From NCBI RefSeq assembly GCF_000003855.2, contig NW_003101680.1:1684976-1748975 (forward strand): a stretch of DNA of 64,000 nucleotides, given 5' to 3'. Both the position numbers and the translations under genes were made by a program. This document shows, piece after piece, positions 34,272 to 44,534 of this stretch. The notes under the pieces were generated by a model. The model saw only the letters and a list, made by a program, of their open reading frames with translations, searched no databases and was not told the origin of the DNA. The stretch comes from Blastomyces gilchristii SLH14081. Its lineage: Eukaryota > Ascomycota > Eurotiomycetes > Onygenales > Ajellomycetaceae. The stretch's first letter is position 1; each line of letters begins with the position of its first letter.

Positions 34272-36215
34272 ATGCCACCGAAGAAAAATAGTCTGAAAAA
34301 CCCGACCCGACCCGACGAACCCGACAAGCACGTTCTCAAGACAACCCACCAGAGGACTAAACAACAGGCAAGACGAGCACGTCCAGCAACTAAATCAAGA
34401 ATTAATCGCGAACGGCAACATAGGCTGGCCTTGGGAGGGAACACGCGCAGCCAGAACACCCTGACCCAAATTGATTTTGTGAAACGGGCGCAGGCATTGC
34501 TGGCACTTGATGATGAACATGAGGATGACGGGTTGGAGCTAGAGTATATTGATAGGGATAATTGGGATGGAGAGTATGGCGAATCTGGCCAATCGTCAAA
34601 ACGGAGAAAGGGAAGCGGGAAGAGGGATAGCACTGGAAAGAAGAGTGGTATTGCTGGGAGGAAGGAGGTGGATGAGACTGATGGAGAGGATGATGACAGG
34701 ACTCTGACCCAGATGGGTTATGTTATGAGGTCTAGTGGTTGGGACTGTGATGGAGGAACACGCCACTTGCATGCTGGGTTGGGCAAGAGGAAGGGCGTGC
34801 CCCTGATGGAGACTATTGGAGAGGAGCCAGAAGCTGAGATGGGTGATGAAACTCTTCAAAAGATCAGCACAAACTGTGACAGCCATATTGGCAGACGAAG
34901 CAAGAAAAGAAAGGCTTCGGAGGCGAATATTGAAGGCTATCCTTCGCAAATTGTGCATCCTCCTCCCCTCAACTCTGGAGCCGATATATCAGCAGCAGGA
35001 CCTGTGACGCCACGGAGACCAATCAGACTGGTAGTTCCTTCATCACAATCACCAGACAGTCCAGATCTGATAATCTCCCCACGGACATTCAAGGAGCCTC
35101 CGCCTAAATTTCCACTTGCGCCGTTACCTCATAATGTGACGCCAAAGAAAGCTACATCTCCCCTGAAAAATGAATATAAAACTTCCAGCCGTGTCTCGCG
35201 AACGACGCCTTACGAAATCCCCGAGTCCTCTTTTTACTCTGCTGGCACTTGTTCTTCTTCTCGCAGTTGCCCAGAGGAGTCAGTAATCGGGCATGAAACT
35301 ACACCTACTACATCTCCTCCACTGGTGTTTGAAGAGGACTCGAATACGAAGCTCCCAACCTCATCGCATGATTTACAAAATAAAATAAGGACAGAAGGCC
35401 AGGAGATAGGACCCGGGGATCCTGACACGACTGTCCGTGATGCAGAAAAGTCAAAGAACAGGGTGATATATGAAACGGACGCAGAAACAGAGGACGAGGA
35501 GGTCTACGACTCTATATTTCACATTTCAGGCAACGACCACGATTCCTGGCGGACGCAAAGTCAACTATTTCATAACTGCAGATCGGGCAACGATGATGGT
35601 GATGGTGATGATAACACTCTACGTGAACTCCCGACTCAATACCGTAACTTAGGCCCGGAAACATGTCACACCCTTCCTGAGAATACTCTTGGATCCGAGC
35701 CGTCGATACTCTATTACCGCAAACCCATGAGCTTAGCGTTTGATCCGGGCTCTGAGCTCGACAATATCGATACACAGAGGCTGGCTGAGCTATTTCCAGC
35801 CGTCGAGGCAGAAAACGAGGAATGCGCAATCTCTCCACTTTCTACCATTCCCGAGGAAGAACATGAATCTCAACAGGGAAAGGGAGAAGATGATACCACA
35901 TCAAAACCCGCCGAGAATAGCCAGACGAACCTTGTCATGAATTCACAACCGGCTCAGCATCTGAACACTGCAATAGAGGGAAATATTCCTCCCCCGTCGT
36001 CACCACCCGTGGTGCTAGTTGCGTCCTCACAGCAAAGTGACGTTGGCGATGCAGAGCCGGACCAGATTGCTTGCGGAGATTCGCAGATTGGATGCCAGGG
36101 CCTTGTGACCGCAAGCCAATTGTTGACAGATAGCATGATGGAGAGCGTTCCTGGTCCGCCTATTTGGATGTCCAGCCAACATCTCTCACAGGAGGAGCAA
36201 GAAGATACGGGTTGA
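34272..36215 (+). CDS. SQ/TQ-rich, probably nuclear protein of unknown function
   Basis: Single open frame; the ATG at 34272 gives 647 aa and opens with a very basic segment (MPPKKNSLKNPTRPDEP, QRTKQQARRARPATKSR) suited to nuclear import or nucleic-acid binding. Two related motifs, NTLTQIDFVKRA (~60-70) and RTLTQMGYVMRS (~145-155), look like an internal repeat. Further blocks are TPRRPIRLVVPSSQSPDSPD (~250) and YETDAETEDEEVYDS (~410). SQ or TQ dipeptides recur, clustering in the last third (for example SSQQSD, DSQIG, TASQLL, SSQHLSQEE). No enzyme domain is visible. It lies 0.7 kb downstream of RAD4 in the same direction. I do not recognise a named family; a target of ATM/ATR-type kinases is an inference from the SQ/TQ content. 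Confidence 0.7.
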   Translation: MPPKKNSLKNPTRPDEPDKHVLKTTHQRTKQQARRARPATKSRINRERQHRLALGGNTRSQNTLTQIDFVKRAQALLALDDEHEDDGLELEYIDRDNWDGEYGESGQSSKRRKGSGKRDSTGKKSGIAGRKEVDETDGEDDDRTLTQMGYVMRSSGWDCDGGTRHLHAGLGKRKGVPLMETIGEEPEAEMGDETLQKISTNCDSHIGRRSKKRKASEANIEGYPSQIVHPPPLNSGADISAAGPVTPRRPIRLVVPSSQSPDSPDLIISPRTFKEPPPKFPLAPLPHNVTPKKATSPLKNEYKTSSRVSRTTPYEIPESSFYSAGTCSSSRSCPEESVIGHETTPTTSPPLVFEEDSNTKLPTSSHDLQNKIRTEGQEIGPGDPDTTVRDAEKSKNRVIYETDAETEDEEVYDSIFHISGNDHDSWRTQSQLFHNCRSGNDDGDGDDNTLRELPTQYRNLGPETCHTLPENTLGSEPSILYYRKPMSLAFDPGSELDNIDTQRLAELFPAVEAENEECAISPLSTIPEEEHESQQGKGEDDTTSKPAENSQTNLVMNSQPAQHLNTAIEGNIPPPSSPPVVLVASSQQSDVGDAEPDQIACGDSQIGCQGLVTASQLLTDSMMESVPGPPIWMSSQHLSQEEQEDTG

Positions 36216-36660
36216 GACGTAGCGGTTAAAATTTTTAGCATGGCTTAGGCTTTATCTTTTCGCGCAGTGGGTGTTGAGATATCTGTAAACTATTTTTTAA
36301 TTGGGATAAGTTGGCTGGGAATTTTGGGGCTCAGTTATTTAGTCATTCTGGTTTGAATTATTAGATACACACGTTTCAAATAATTTATTACAGCTGCCAT
36401 GTCATGTCTATCCCGCCCCTTTTTTCCTGTTCGGCATCACGTGGAATTGCCACAGCAGCCATACGGGAAGAACGTAGGGTTAATTTACGGTGATTACACC
36501 GTGGATCCACCATTCCACCCGTGTCACGTGTCGCCGATTGTAACACATGTTCCACCATTATATTCAGCGACACATCGCTGAATATTAAACATCAAGATAG
36601 CATTGAAACAGCACAGGACTTCTTGACACCATTGGGGGATGGCTCAGTCACCATGTAATC
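36216..36660. other. left border of the AT-rich block with hairpins
   Basis: About 450 bases of ordinary composition before the AT-rich block. It holds ttttttcctgttc at 36421-36433, a 6-bp-stem hairpin acggtg-atta-caccgt at about 36487-36502, and a perfect 11-bp inverted repeat ATATTCAGCGA / TCGCTGAATAT with a 4-base loop at 36560-36585. Parts recur at the right border near 45904-45985. Confidence 0.6.
36560..36585. repeat. perfect 11-bp inverted repeat with CACA loop
   Basis: ATATTCAGCGA (36560-36570), loop CACA, TCGCTGAATAT (36575-36585). It lies about 100 bases before the composition change to AT-rich DNA. Confidence 0.85.
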
Positions 36661-36859
36661 AGCGGATGCCATCATCAAGATACTACTGGGATACTGTGAG
36701 CCACAATATACTGTTCTATCAATAAAATCAATACTTGTATACTATTCAGCTAGACTAGTTAACTACTTTATATAAATCAAATTACTATCTAAAGAAATGA
36801 GATATCTCAAGTGTAATATAAATATCTTATTGTCTGAGATTCATATATTAAATAATTAT

Positions 36860-39800
36860 TATTTTTATCAGTATTCAGTATTGAAATGTTATATAATACT
36901 GTCTTTTGAACTGCTGAAAGCTTAATAATAGTGTAACTATCAGAATTCTCTTATAAAATCAGTAGATTCAGCAGATGATTCTGTCTGATATAATATAGAG
37001 AAGTAAGTGTAAAGAAAATTCACTTAATCTCTCTCATTTTATAAATAAAGATAGTTATAATTCAGTTAAGATTAGTTCTCTGATATTAAAGAATATCTTT
37101 TTTTATAAAAGAGATTCAGTAAATACACTCTCTGATTTATATATTAATAAGTTAATAACTGATTAATTGATTAGTTGAAGAGATATACTGAACTGAGAAT
37201 ATTAACTTATTATAGAAAAGAATTGAACAGTGATCTAGTTTTAAAACTAAGAACTTATTTCAATCAGTGTCATAGAATTCTCATAGATTATTAAGAAATA
37301 AATAAAGTAATTCAAGCTTAAAGAGATTTATAAATTGTATATTAACTTTCTCTGATATCTTACTTAATAATAGATGATTAAAAATCTTCAGAGTAATATA
37401 ATCTTTTATTAATATTAATTTAATAGAGTAATTCAGTGAATTATTATTCTTATCTTCAGCTTCTTTATTCATTCTTAATAAATTATTAAAAAGTGCTGAG
37501 TAATATGTATATAAATTCTGAATCTTCTGTATCAGATGTATATCAGAGCTGTTAAAGAAATCTCTTAATACTAGTTATAAGATTCACTGAAAACTCTTCT
37601 ATAAGAGTAGTATCTTTTTTATATTCTAATAATTTATTCACTACACTAGATTTTTATAGTCTTAATACTTATTCTCTTCTATTAGAATATTATAATTGTT
37701 AGATACAGTATATTCTTTAATTAACTTAATATAGTATAAGTTAATATATATATTCAGCTGACTCTTTATATATTATATAAGCTTTGCTTTTTTAATATAA
37801 TTATCACTGTCAGTATATATAGTAACTGTACTCATAGTTGAAGTAGAAGATAATTGATAACTAATAACTGAATCAGCTTAGAATAATTTAAATATCACTG
37901 CTACTCTCACTGCAGCTTTAATAAGAAACTATAACTATCAGTGAGCTATAAGTATGATTTAATAGACTACTTCAGAATTATTTTCTCTCAGAGATTGAAA
38001 TATTAATAGACTATTACTTCTTATAATAACTGTATATATCTAAATAATAAGATTAATAGATGATTGATTTTAACTTTGTGCTGAAAATGCTGCAGAAATA
38101 ATCTACTTAATTACTGAATTAAGTTATCTCTCTCTAAGCTCACACTGTAAGATAAGAAATATAATAATTAAAGCTTAAGTATGTTCTTGAAGCTGATACT
38201 TCTTAAGATGAGTGATTAGTAACTGTAAATAATTTTAATTATAAGAAAAGAGAAATATCTGTAATATTTAAAAGTATTCTTACTGATTATACAGTGATAG
38301 AACAGAATAGATCAGTAATAAGTATAAAATCTCTGATATTTTAATAAACTCACTATAGCATGAATCTGAAGAGAAAAATGAGATTAAATTCAAACTTAAG
38401 TATATTTAAAAAAGAGATACTGTCTATACTGTTATATTCTGCTCTTGACATATTTGATCTCTATATATGAGATTCAGCAGGTTATCTAGTTTAGTCTGAA
38501 GATGCTATATATAATAATAAAATCAGTCATTATTATATAAATTATAGTTTAAATTCAGTTGATTCTTATTATTAATAAAACAGCTTTAGTAAGATCTTTT
38601 TATAATTGATTTTTTAATTCCTGCATTGCTATTTTGCTGTGATATATCTTTAAGAAATACTATATAAGATGTAATCACTCTCATCTTTTCTTTATTAATA
38701 TTCATTATAATCTTCTCATAATTCAATATAGATAAGTCATGTGATAATACAGTGATAATATCAGAGAAATTAATATTATAAGAATAAAAAATTAGAATAA
38801 AAATATTGTTTTACTTTGAACACTTAACAGTACTTAGTGCAGAAATCATATAAAAACTCATTAAGCTTCAGTACATGTTCTGATATAAATCAAATTCATT
38901 AATGAATAATTGATATAATAGAGAAATAACTTGTATATCAGAGTAAAATATGCTTTTCAAAATATCTCATTTATATACAGTAATTTTTAACTCAGTCTGA
39001 ATTAGTGAAGATTTGTAATATAATTATATCTTAACAGCTTCAGTCTTGATTCTTATAACTCAGTGAAGAAAATACTGATCTTTACTCTTATATTTCATCA
39101 GTAGATTGAAATCTGATTTAAATATTATATTTATATAAATATCAAGTTAATTCAGAATCTGAATAATTGAGATATATTTCATCTCATCTTTTATTGTGAT
39201 TAATTCAAATAAGATAAATAGCAGATTTAAGAATGATAATCTTTATACTATCTAAGAAGTATGATAAATAACTTCTTGAACTTTCAGAACTATTCTCATA
39301 TCTGAATGTCAGTGATTATATCTGATAAAACACACTCTCTCAATATGAGATATATCATTCAATCTCAATTTGCAGTAGCATTTGAGATTTCCACACTGAT
39401 ACTGAATAAAATTGAAAGAAAAAAGAGGTTTATTTGTTGATAAATATTATACAAAGTCACTGAAACAATATTTGACAGAGCTTTCTTAACTGTGAGATTG
39501 CTATAACTTAGTAAGATTATTAACAAGTTCTGTCATTTCTATATACATCTATCACTGGAAATTTGAGGATTTGAGAAGAGCAGATATTAATAGAATTGAA
39601 TTTTAAAAGTAGAGTGATCTTATGAAGAATACAGTGAGATTTTTCTGAGCAGAACTCAGAGTTGATATTTATATTAATAATACTATTAAAATTGATATTT
39701 TCTTAACTGATAAAATTGAAAATTATTCTCTGTATTGCTTTTTCAGAGTTGATAGGCCTTCAGAAAGCAGACTTATCAGTAATATATTCTTCAATAAATG

Positions 39801-40400
39801 CAGAATTTGCAGCAGTGATTGATAGTTTTTTCAGAAAATACCTGACTCTTCAGCTCAGAGTCTCATTGTGAAAACAAATGAATTCATTTCAAAGTTACTG
39901 TGTTTATGAGCTATGTTAATTGCTAAATCAGAATCAATAAATTCATCAGTAGAATAAGAGACAGTAGTAATATCTTTAATAGCAGTATCTTTCATAGTAA
40001 TATCTTCAGTGACTGACTTATCAGAATCTTCTTAATCATCATTTTCTGAGATATTTTTCAGAATATTCTCTGAGATATTCTTCTCAGTGCCTGCTTTCAA
40101 AAGCCACTCTATATACTTAATATTATCAGCAGCATTCTTGTTATATGACTCTGTCTTTAGACAATGTTAGTTTTTATAATAATAAGATATTAAAAGTGAT
40201 AAATATACTGAGAATAGCAATGCTTCTTCATCAGAAATATCATTATCTGAATCACTATCAGTGAAATTCTCATTTGCAGTTTCTGAGAAAAGAGAGCTCT
40301 GAGATTGAAATTCTGATTGATTATTCTCAAATTCTTGTCTAGAGATAGATAGTAGATAGTATTTCAGATTTCAATTAAACAGATATAATATTTTACTTTC
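36860..40400 (-). pseudogene. RIP-degraded Tnp2/CACTA-like transposase relic
   Basis: Minus strand. One frame runs from about 40400 to about 36860 with many TGA, TAA and TAG codons but no shift that I can find. The order of recognisable pieces is: acidic N-terminus (TDSDSDNDISDEEALLFSVY), SYNKNAADNIKYIEWLLKAG, a Cys cluster (YQCGNLKCYCKL), YKxDILKSIFYSDIQVISLL, FLKDISQQNSNAG, SCFINNKNQLNLNYN, SEFIKISEILYLLL, and THLKKYQLQEHT. This matches in order a large fungal hypothetical-protein family with a Tnp2-like core; GDMPQQ...GCRFCF of that family corresponds to KDISQQ...xSCFI here. Most stops fall where Trp, Gln or Arg is expected. About 1,180 codons remain. The frame is seen; the family is from memory; the CACTA link is inference. 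Ends are approximate. Confidence 0.7.
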
Positions 40401-41281
40401 TGATATAATTTGTAGAAATAAGTTATATAGTTGAAAAGATATAATTAAAGTAAGTGAGTAATCTTAATGAAATAAAGAGATGAGATTGAATTACTGAAAA
40501 GAAGTATATTAATAAGAGCTACAATCAGTGATAATCTACATCAAATTAATATTAACAATTAAACTGTTTTCTTTATTTCAAGATTATATTTCTGCAAGCT
40601 TCTGAAATCAGTATTATTCATTGACTAGAATTTCAATCTAATTTTAAAAATGAATACTCTCATTGACTCTGATATACTAGATCTTTTCAAACTTTTTCAT
40701 CTAGTAGGTTTAATGAGATAATTTACTGATTTCAAAGGAAATTCAATATTAACATTTCTTAATCATAGCAGGCACACAATGACATCAATGAAGAATGCTC
40801 AACAGATGAGAAGAATAGTGAGAAGAACTTAAACTTCTCATTAATAAGCAATTTATCAAGAAGATGTTAGAGAACTAGACACTCTGATACTGAAATATAT
40901 AAGAAGAAGATCTGCCTGACAGAGTAATATCTACAGCTAGAGATTAAATGAATATATTTTCTGTTCTTTACAAAGAAAAATCTCAATTAGACAGTCATGA
41001 AAATAATCAAAACTGATGATAAAATATTATATACATTCTCATTCAGCAGAATAACAATGCTGAACACAGTCAAGACCTGGAAATCAAGATCATTAAAGAA
41101 AATGAAGACAAGTATTTAGATTTAATAAAATAGCAACTTTTTGACAGAATATAATAAATTCTTGATAAGAGATTATAAATCTCTGATGAGAATTCAGTGA
41201 GAAATCTTAGAGAAATCTAAACTTTTGTGATCAAGTTAGCTAACTTAATTTCAATATAGAACTATGTTTAACAGAAAAAGA

Positions 41282-41295
41282 TAAAGAGCAGAGCA
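41282..41295. repeat. LINE target-site duplication, 3' side copy
   Basis: taaagagcagagca, directly next to the (ATT)n tail; identical to 43320-43333. Confidence 0.9.
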
Positions 41296-43319
41296 TTATT
41301 ATTATTATTATTATTATTATTCTTCAATTATAGATGTATGCAGTCAGAGACTATGACATCTACCTGAGAACTTTAGTTCTCAGGGTTTTTTCTATGTCTG
41401 TAAAGTTAACTATTATACATTCATCAATTTCAGATATGCAAAATTAGAAAATTCCAGCCCAGAATACAAAAACTGTTTACAAATTGCAGTGTTTTAACAT
41501 CTTTTAATACTTTGAAACCATTTGACAATATCATGACAAAAGAAAAGAGAAAAAGAACACAGTCTCAAAGATAGACACATTAAATAAATAGATAGAAAGA
41601 AATTGAAAGAAAAAGATAAAGAAAAAGATAAAGTAAAGAGAGACTATAACAAAACAAATTATTAAAAGAGAGTGTATAGCTGTTTTAACAGACTATATCT
41701 GATTAATTTCCTCCTCTTCATACTCAGATAATTCTGAATTTAGCCATTTTCTTGTAGCTGCTTGAGTTTCTGATAGAAAGTCTATTAAGTATTTAATTCC
41801 TGTCTCAGTTGAGAATAAGAATCTCATATTTAATTGATTTAGATCATACTTCTCTTTCAATCTGGCTCTGAGACTATTGTATAATGCACAGTGCATTACA
41901 ATATGCTCAGAATTCTCATTTGTATTGCAGAATGAGCATTCTATTGAGTCAAATCTATCATCAAATCTTTGTATATAAGATTTGAAATAGCCATGTCCTA
42001 GTTTCAGCTGTATTATAGATGAGAATATTTTCTTTTTACATTTAATTGAACAAGATTTCCACTTGGGTTTTGTTTCAAATCTTGAATAATGTATACTCTT
42101 CTTTTGTTTCTGTCAGCTTTCATTTCACTTGTCTAAACAAGATTCTTTTATTTTTCTCTTTATAAAAGACCAGGACACAATTTTTTGAATAGATCTGCTT
42201 AATTCTGCACTCTTTTTTGCAGCTGAATCAGCCAATTCATTACCATGAATATTCATGTGAGTAGGAACTCAGTGCAGATGAATTATCAGCTTTGATGTTC
42301 TTCTCTTTTGAATTTTCAAAACAGAGTTTAAGATCAGTTCAAGATTCATTTGATCATTATAAATCTGACTATTTCTAAGTCTTTTTAAAGCAGCTTGACT
42401 ATCAGAGAATATCCATGCCTCTTTCAAACAATTTCCTCTTTTATGAGATTTTATTTCAATGAGTTTGAAAGCTTTCACTATTGCAAATAGTTCAGCATCA
42501 AAGACTTCACATTCAGAGCCTAGATTCCAGAAATCTGAGATAAAATTAATATTATCTTCAGTATAAGCAATGCCTGCGCCTAATCTATTCAAGTTCTCAT
42601 TTTTTGAGCCATCTGAATAAACCAGAATAGAGTCTTTTATATTGATTGTAGAAATTCTCTTCAAATGCTGTTTATATTCTTTCTCTTTTGATAGTTCACT
42701 TATTTGTAAGTCTATAAGAGATTCAAGCTTTTCTCTCCAGGGAGATAACTTCTCATGATCAACTTTTTCAACATTTAAAGAAGAAAATTGATTTTTAATC
42801 AGAGAGCATAGTCTGTACAGTTGAGAAGGCATTTTCTTTGAAGAATTATTTTCATTCCAATCAAGAAATCTATTCCAATCCAGTTCATTTCCAGAGTTAA
42901 TTGATGGAAATGAAGAAGAGACTCTTTCTCTGATTATATGATTTGAGCTCATCTTTACAACTCTCAGAGCATAGTTCATACAGGCCTTTTCAAATCTAAT
43001 AGCAGGAGGAGGAATTGAAGCTTCAACTTCCATTGCTTTAATAGGAGATGATTTGAATGCTCTCAGAATTCTTCTCAAGGCTCTGTTTTGCAGACTTTGA
43101 AAGAGTTCAGTGAAATTCCCTTGATTATTCCATCAAACTTGAACTCCATAATCAGCTACTGATGTAATACAGGCTATATATAACTGTCTCATAGCCTGGA
43201 AGGATAAACCTCTCTCTGTATTTGATAGTCTGATTATGTTGTTCAATAGTCTTTCTGCCTTGACAGTTCTTTGTTGAATGTGATATTTAAAATTCAACTT
43301 GGAGTTTAACCATACTCCT
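41296..43319 (-). mobile_element. 5'-truncated LINE (Tad-like, with RNase H domain)
   Basis: Minus strand, 2,024 bp between perfect 14-bp duplications. The frame starts in the end of the reverse transcriptase region (GVWLNSKLNFKYHIQQRTVK, then SFQAMRQLYIACITSVADYG) and ends at TAG 41693-41695. RNase H acidic residues are all present: Asp in VYSDGSK, Glu in FDAELFAI, Asp in IFSDSQAALKRL, Asp in GNELADSAAKK. A C-terminal zinc knuckle follows (CSFCNTNENSEHIVMHC). Only three in-frame stops interrupt it, TGA at 43133-43135, 42269-42271 and 42125-42127, the first two clearly at Trp positions. The 3' UTR is ~400 nt with a hairpin and an (AAT)9 tail. Codon and base composition are richer in GC than the flanks, so it is younger than the host relic. 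It is 5'-truncated and cannot be active. Confidence 0.88.
41363..41384 (-). other. 3'-terminal hairpin of the LINE
   Basis: Perfect 9-bp stem CCTGAGAAC / GTTCTCAGG with a 4-base loop, 41 bases upstream (in element sense) of the (AAT)9 tail. Such 3' stem-loops are recognised by the reverse transcriptase of several LINE groups; the role here is inferred from position. Confidence 0.7.
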
Positions 43320-43333
43320 TAAAGAGCAGAGCA
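43320..43333. repeat. LINE target-site duplication, 5' side copy
   Basis: taaagagcagagca, identical to 41282-41295, directly after the truncated 5' end of the LINE. Confidence 0.9.
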
Positions 43334-44534
43334 AGTTCAGAGATAATCAGCTTGTATAATTATTATAAAGAAATAATTATCTTTGATTACTTTTATAAGT
43401 TATTCACTGTTAAAAAGTTCTTCCTGGTTTTTTATTGAATATGAGAAGTTATTGACTTTGACTGATTCTCTGAGTGAGAACAATGATATATGAAATGTAA
43501 GTTAGCATAATTCAAATTGTTCTGAAAACTAGAAACTGATTTTAAAAACAGAGATATATATTAATCTGATAACTCAGGTTAAAATATTTGATAATACTGA
43601 TATGAATAAAAATTTCACTGCAGTCATGATGCAATGATAAAATATTCTGACATTTTAAGATCTGATAAGCAATGTTTCTGAATATCAGAAAATTATCAGA
43701 GATAACTTTGCAGAGATAATTCAGAATACTCTGACAGTTAAAAAAAGATATGCAGTGAAAGATATGTGAAAGAAAATATAAAAAAAGATTAAATTTTCAG
43801 AGACACTTTCAGTAAAAGACAGATAATATAGAGATTTCTGATGCAATCTATTTCTATTTCAATATATTTAGTTTTCTATATATTTTATATATAAATTAGT
43901 TAATATATACTTTATTATATATCATTAGAATACACCTATCTTGATATTCACTGATAAAAGTTATTATATTATCTATCTTATATTTGATTATAGTTATAGC
44001 TGCAGCAGAATTACTGATTTCACTGTACTAGAAAATCTTCTTATTCATCTGAAATTCTGTAGATATATTTCTAACAGTGTATTAAACACTTATTCTCAGT
44101 TAATTAAAATAATTATATATTCAAAATAGCTGTAATTCATTCAGTGATAGTCTGTACAGAAGGTATTTATTATAAAAATAAGATATAGATGAAATCTGTC
44201 AGATTCACTAATTATACTCAGAAATAAAGTATAAAAGCAATTACTCTGTTATATGATAATATACAAAGATAAATTAATAATATATATAAAGAGAATAACT
44301 TATTATCTTCTTTTTCTTTCATTCTTTCTTTCTTCTTCATATAATAATATTATACTATGAAAATTATTCTCTACTCATTCTGCTCATTCTCATCTTTAGT
44401 AAGATTAGTATTCTATCAGCTGTAATAGAAAGCTTTAATAAGACAAGTTCTGATTTCAAGATATCTTATTTACAGAATATTATGAATATCAGTGATTTAT
44501 AACAGTAATAACAGTAATAACAACAGCAGTAAAA

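Larger units (their letters stand above)
40795..43860 (+). pseudogene. RIP-degraded gene of unknown family, split by a LINE
   Basis: Plus strand. A stop-containing but indel-free frame begins near an ATG at 40795 and passes VISTARDQMNIF-like sequence and HSQDLEIKIIKENEDKYLDL to the LINE insertion at 41296. If the LINE and one copy of its 14-bp duplication are ignored, the same frame continues from 43334 with SSEIISLYNYYKEII, VIDFDxFSE and FHCSHDAMIKYSDILRSD to about 43860. The uninterrupted gene would have been about 350 codons. The charged, helical first part could be gag-like or an accessory protein of a transposon, but no family is recognised. Stops again suit Trp or Gln codons changed by transitions. 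Ends are approximate. Confidence 0.55.

Noticed and set aside
41693..43078. Two separate small genes on the minus strand
   Set aside because: They are the pieces of one LINE frame interrupted by TGA codons at Trp positions, not independent genes.
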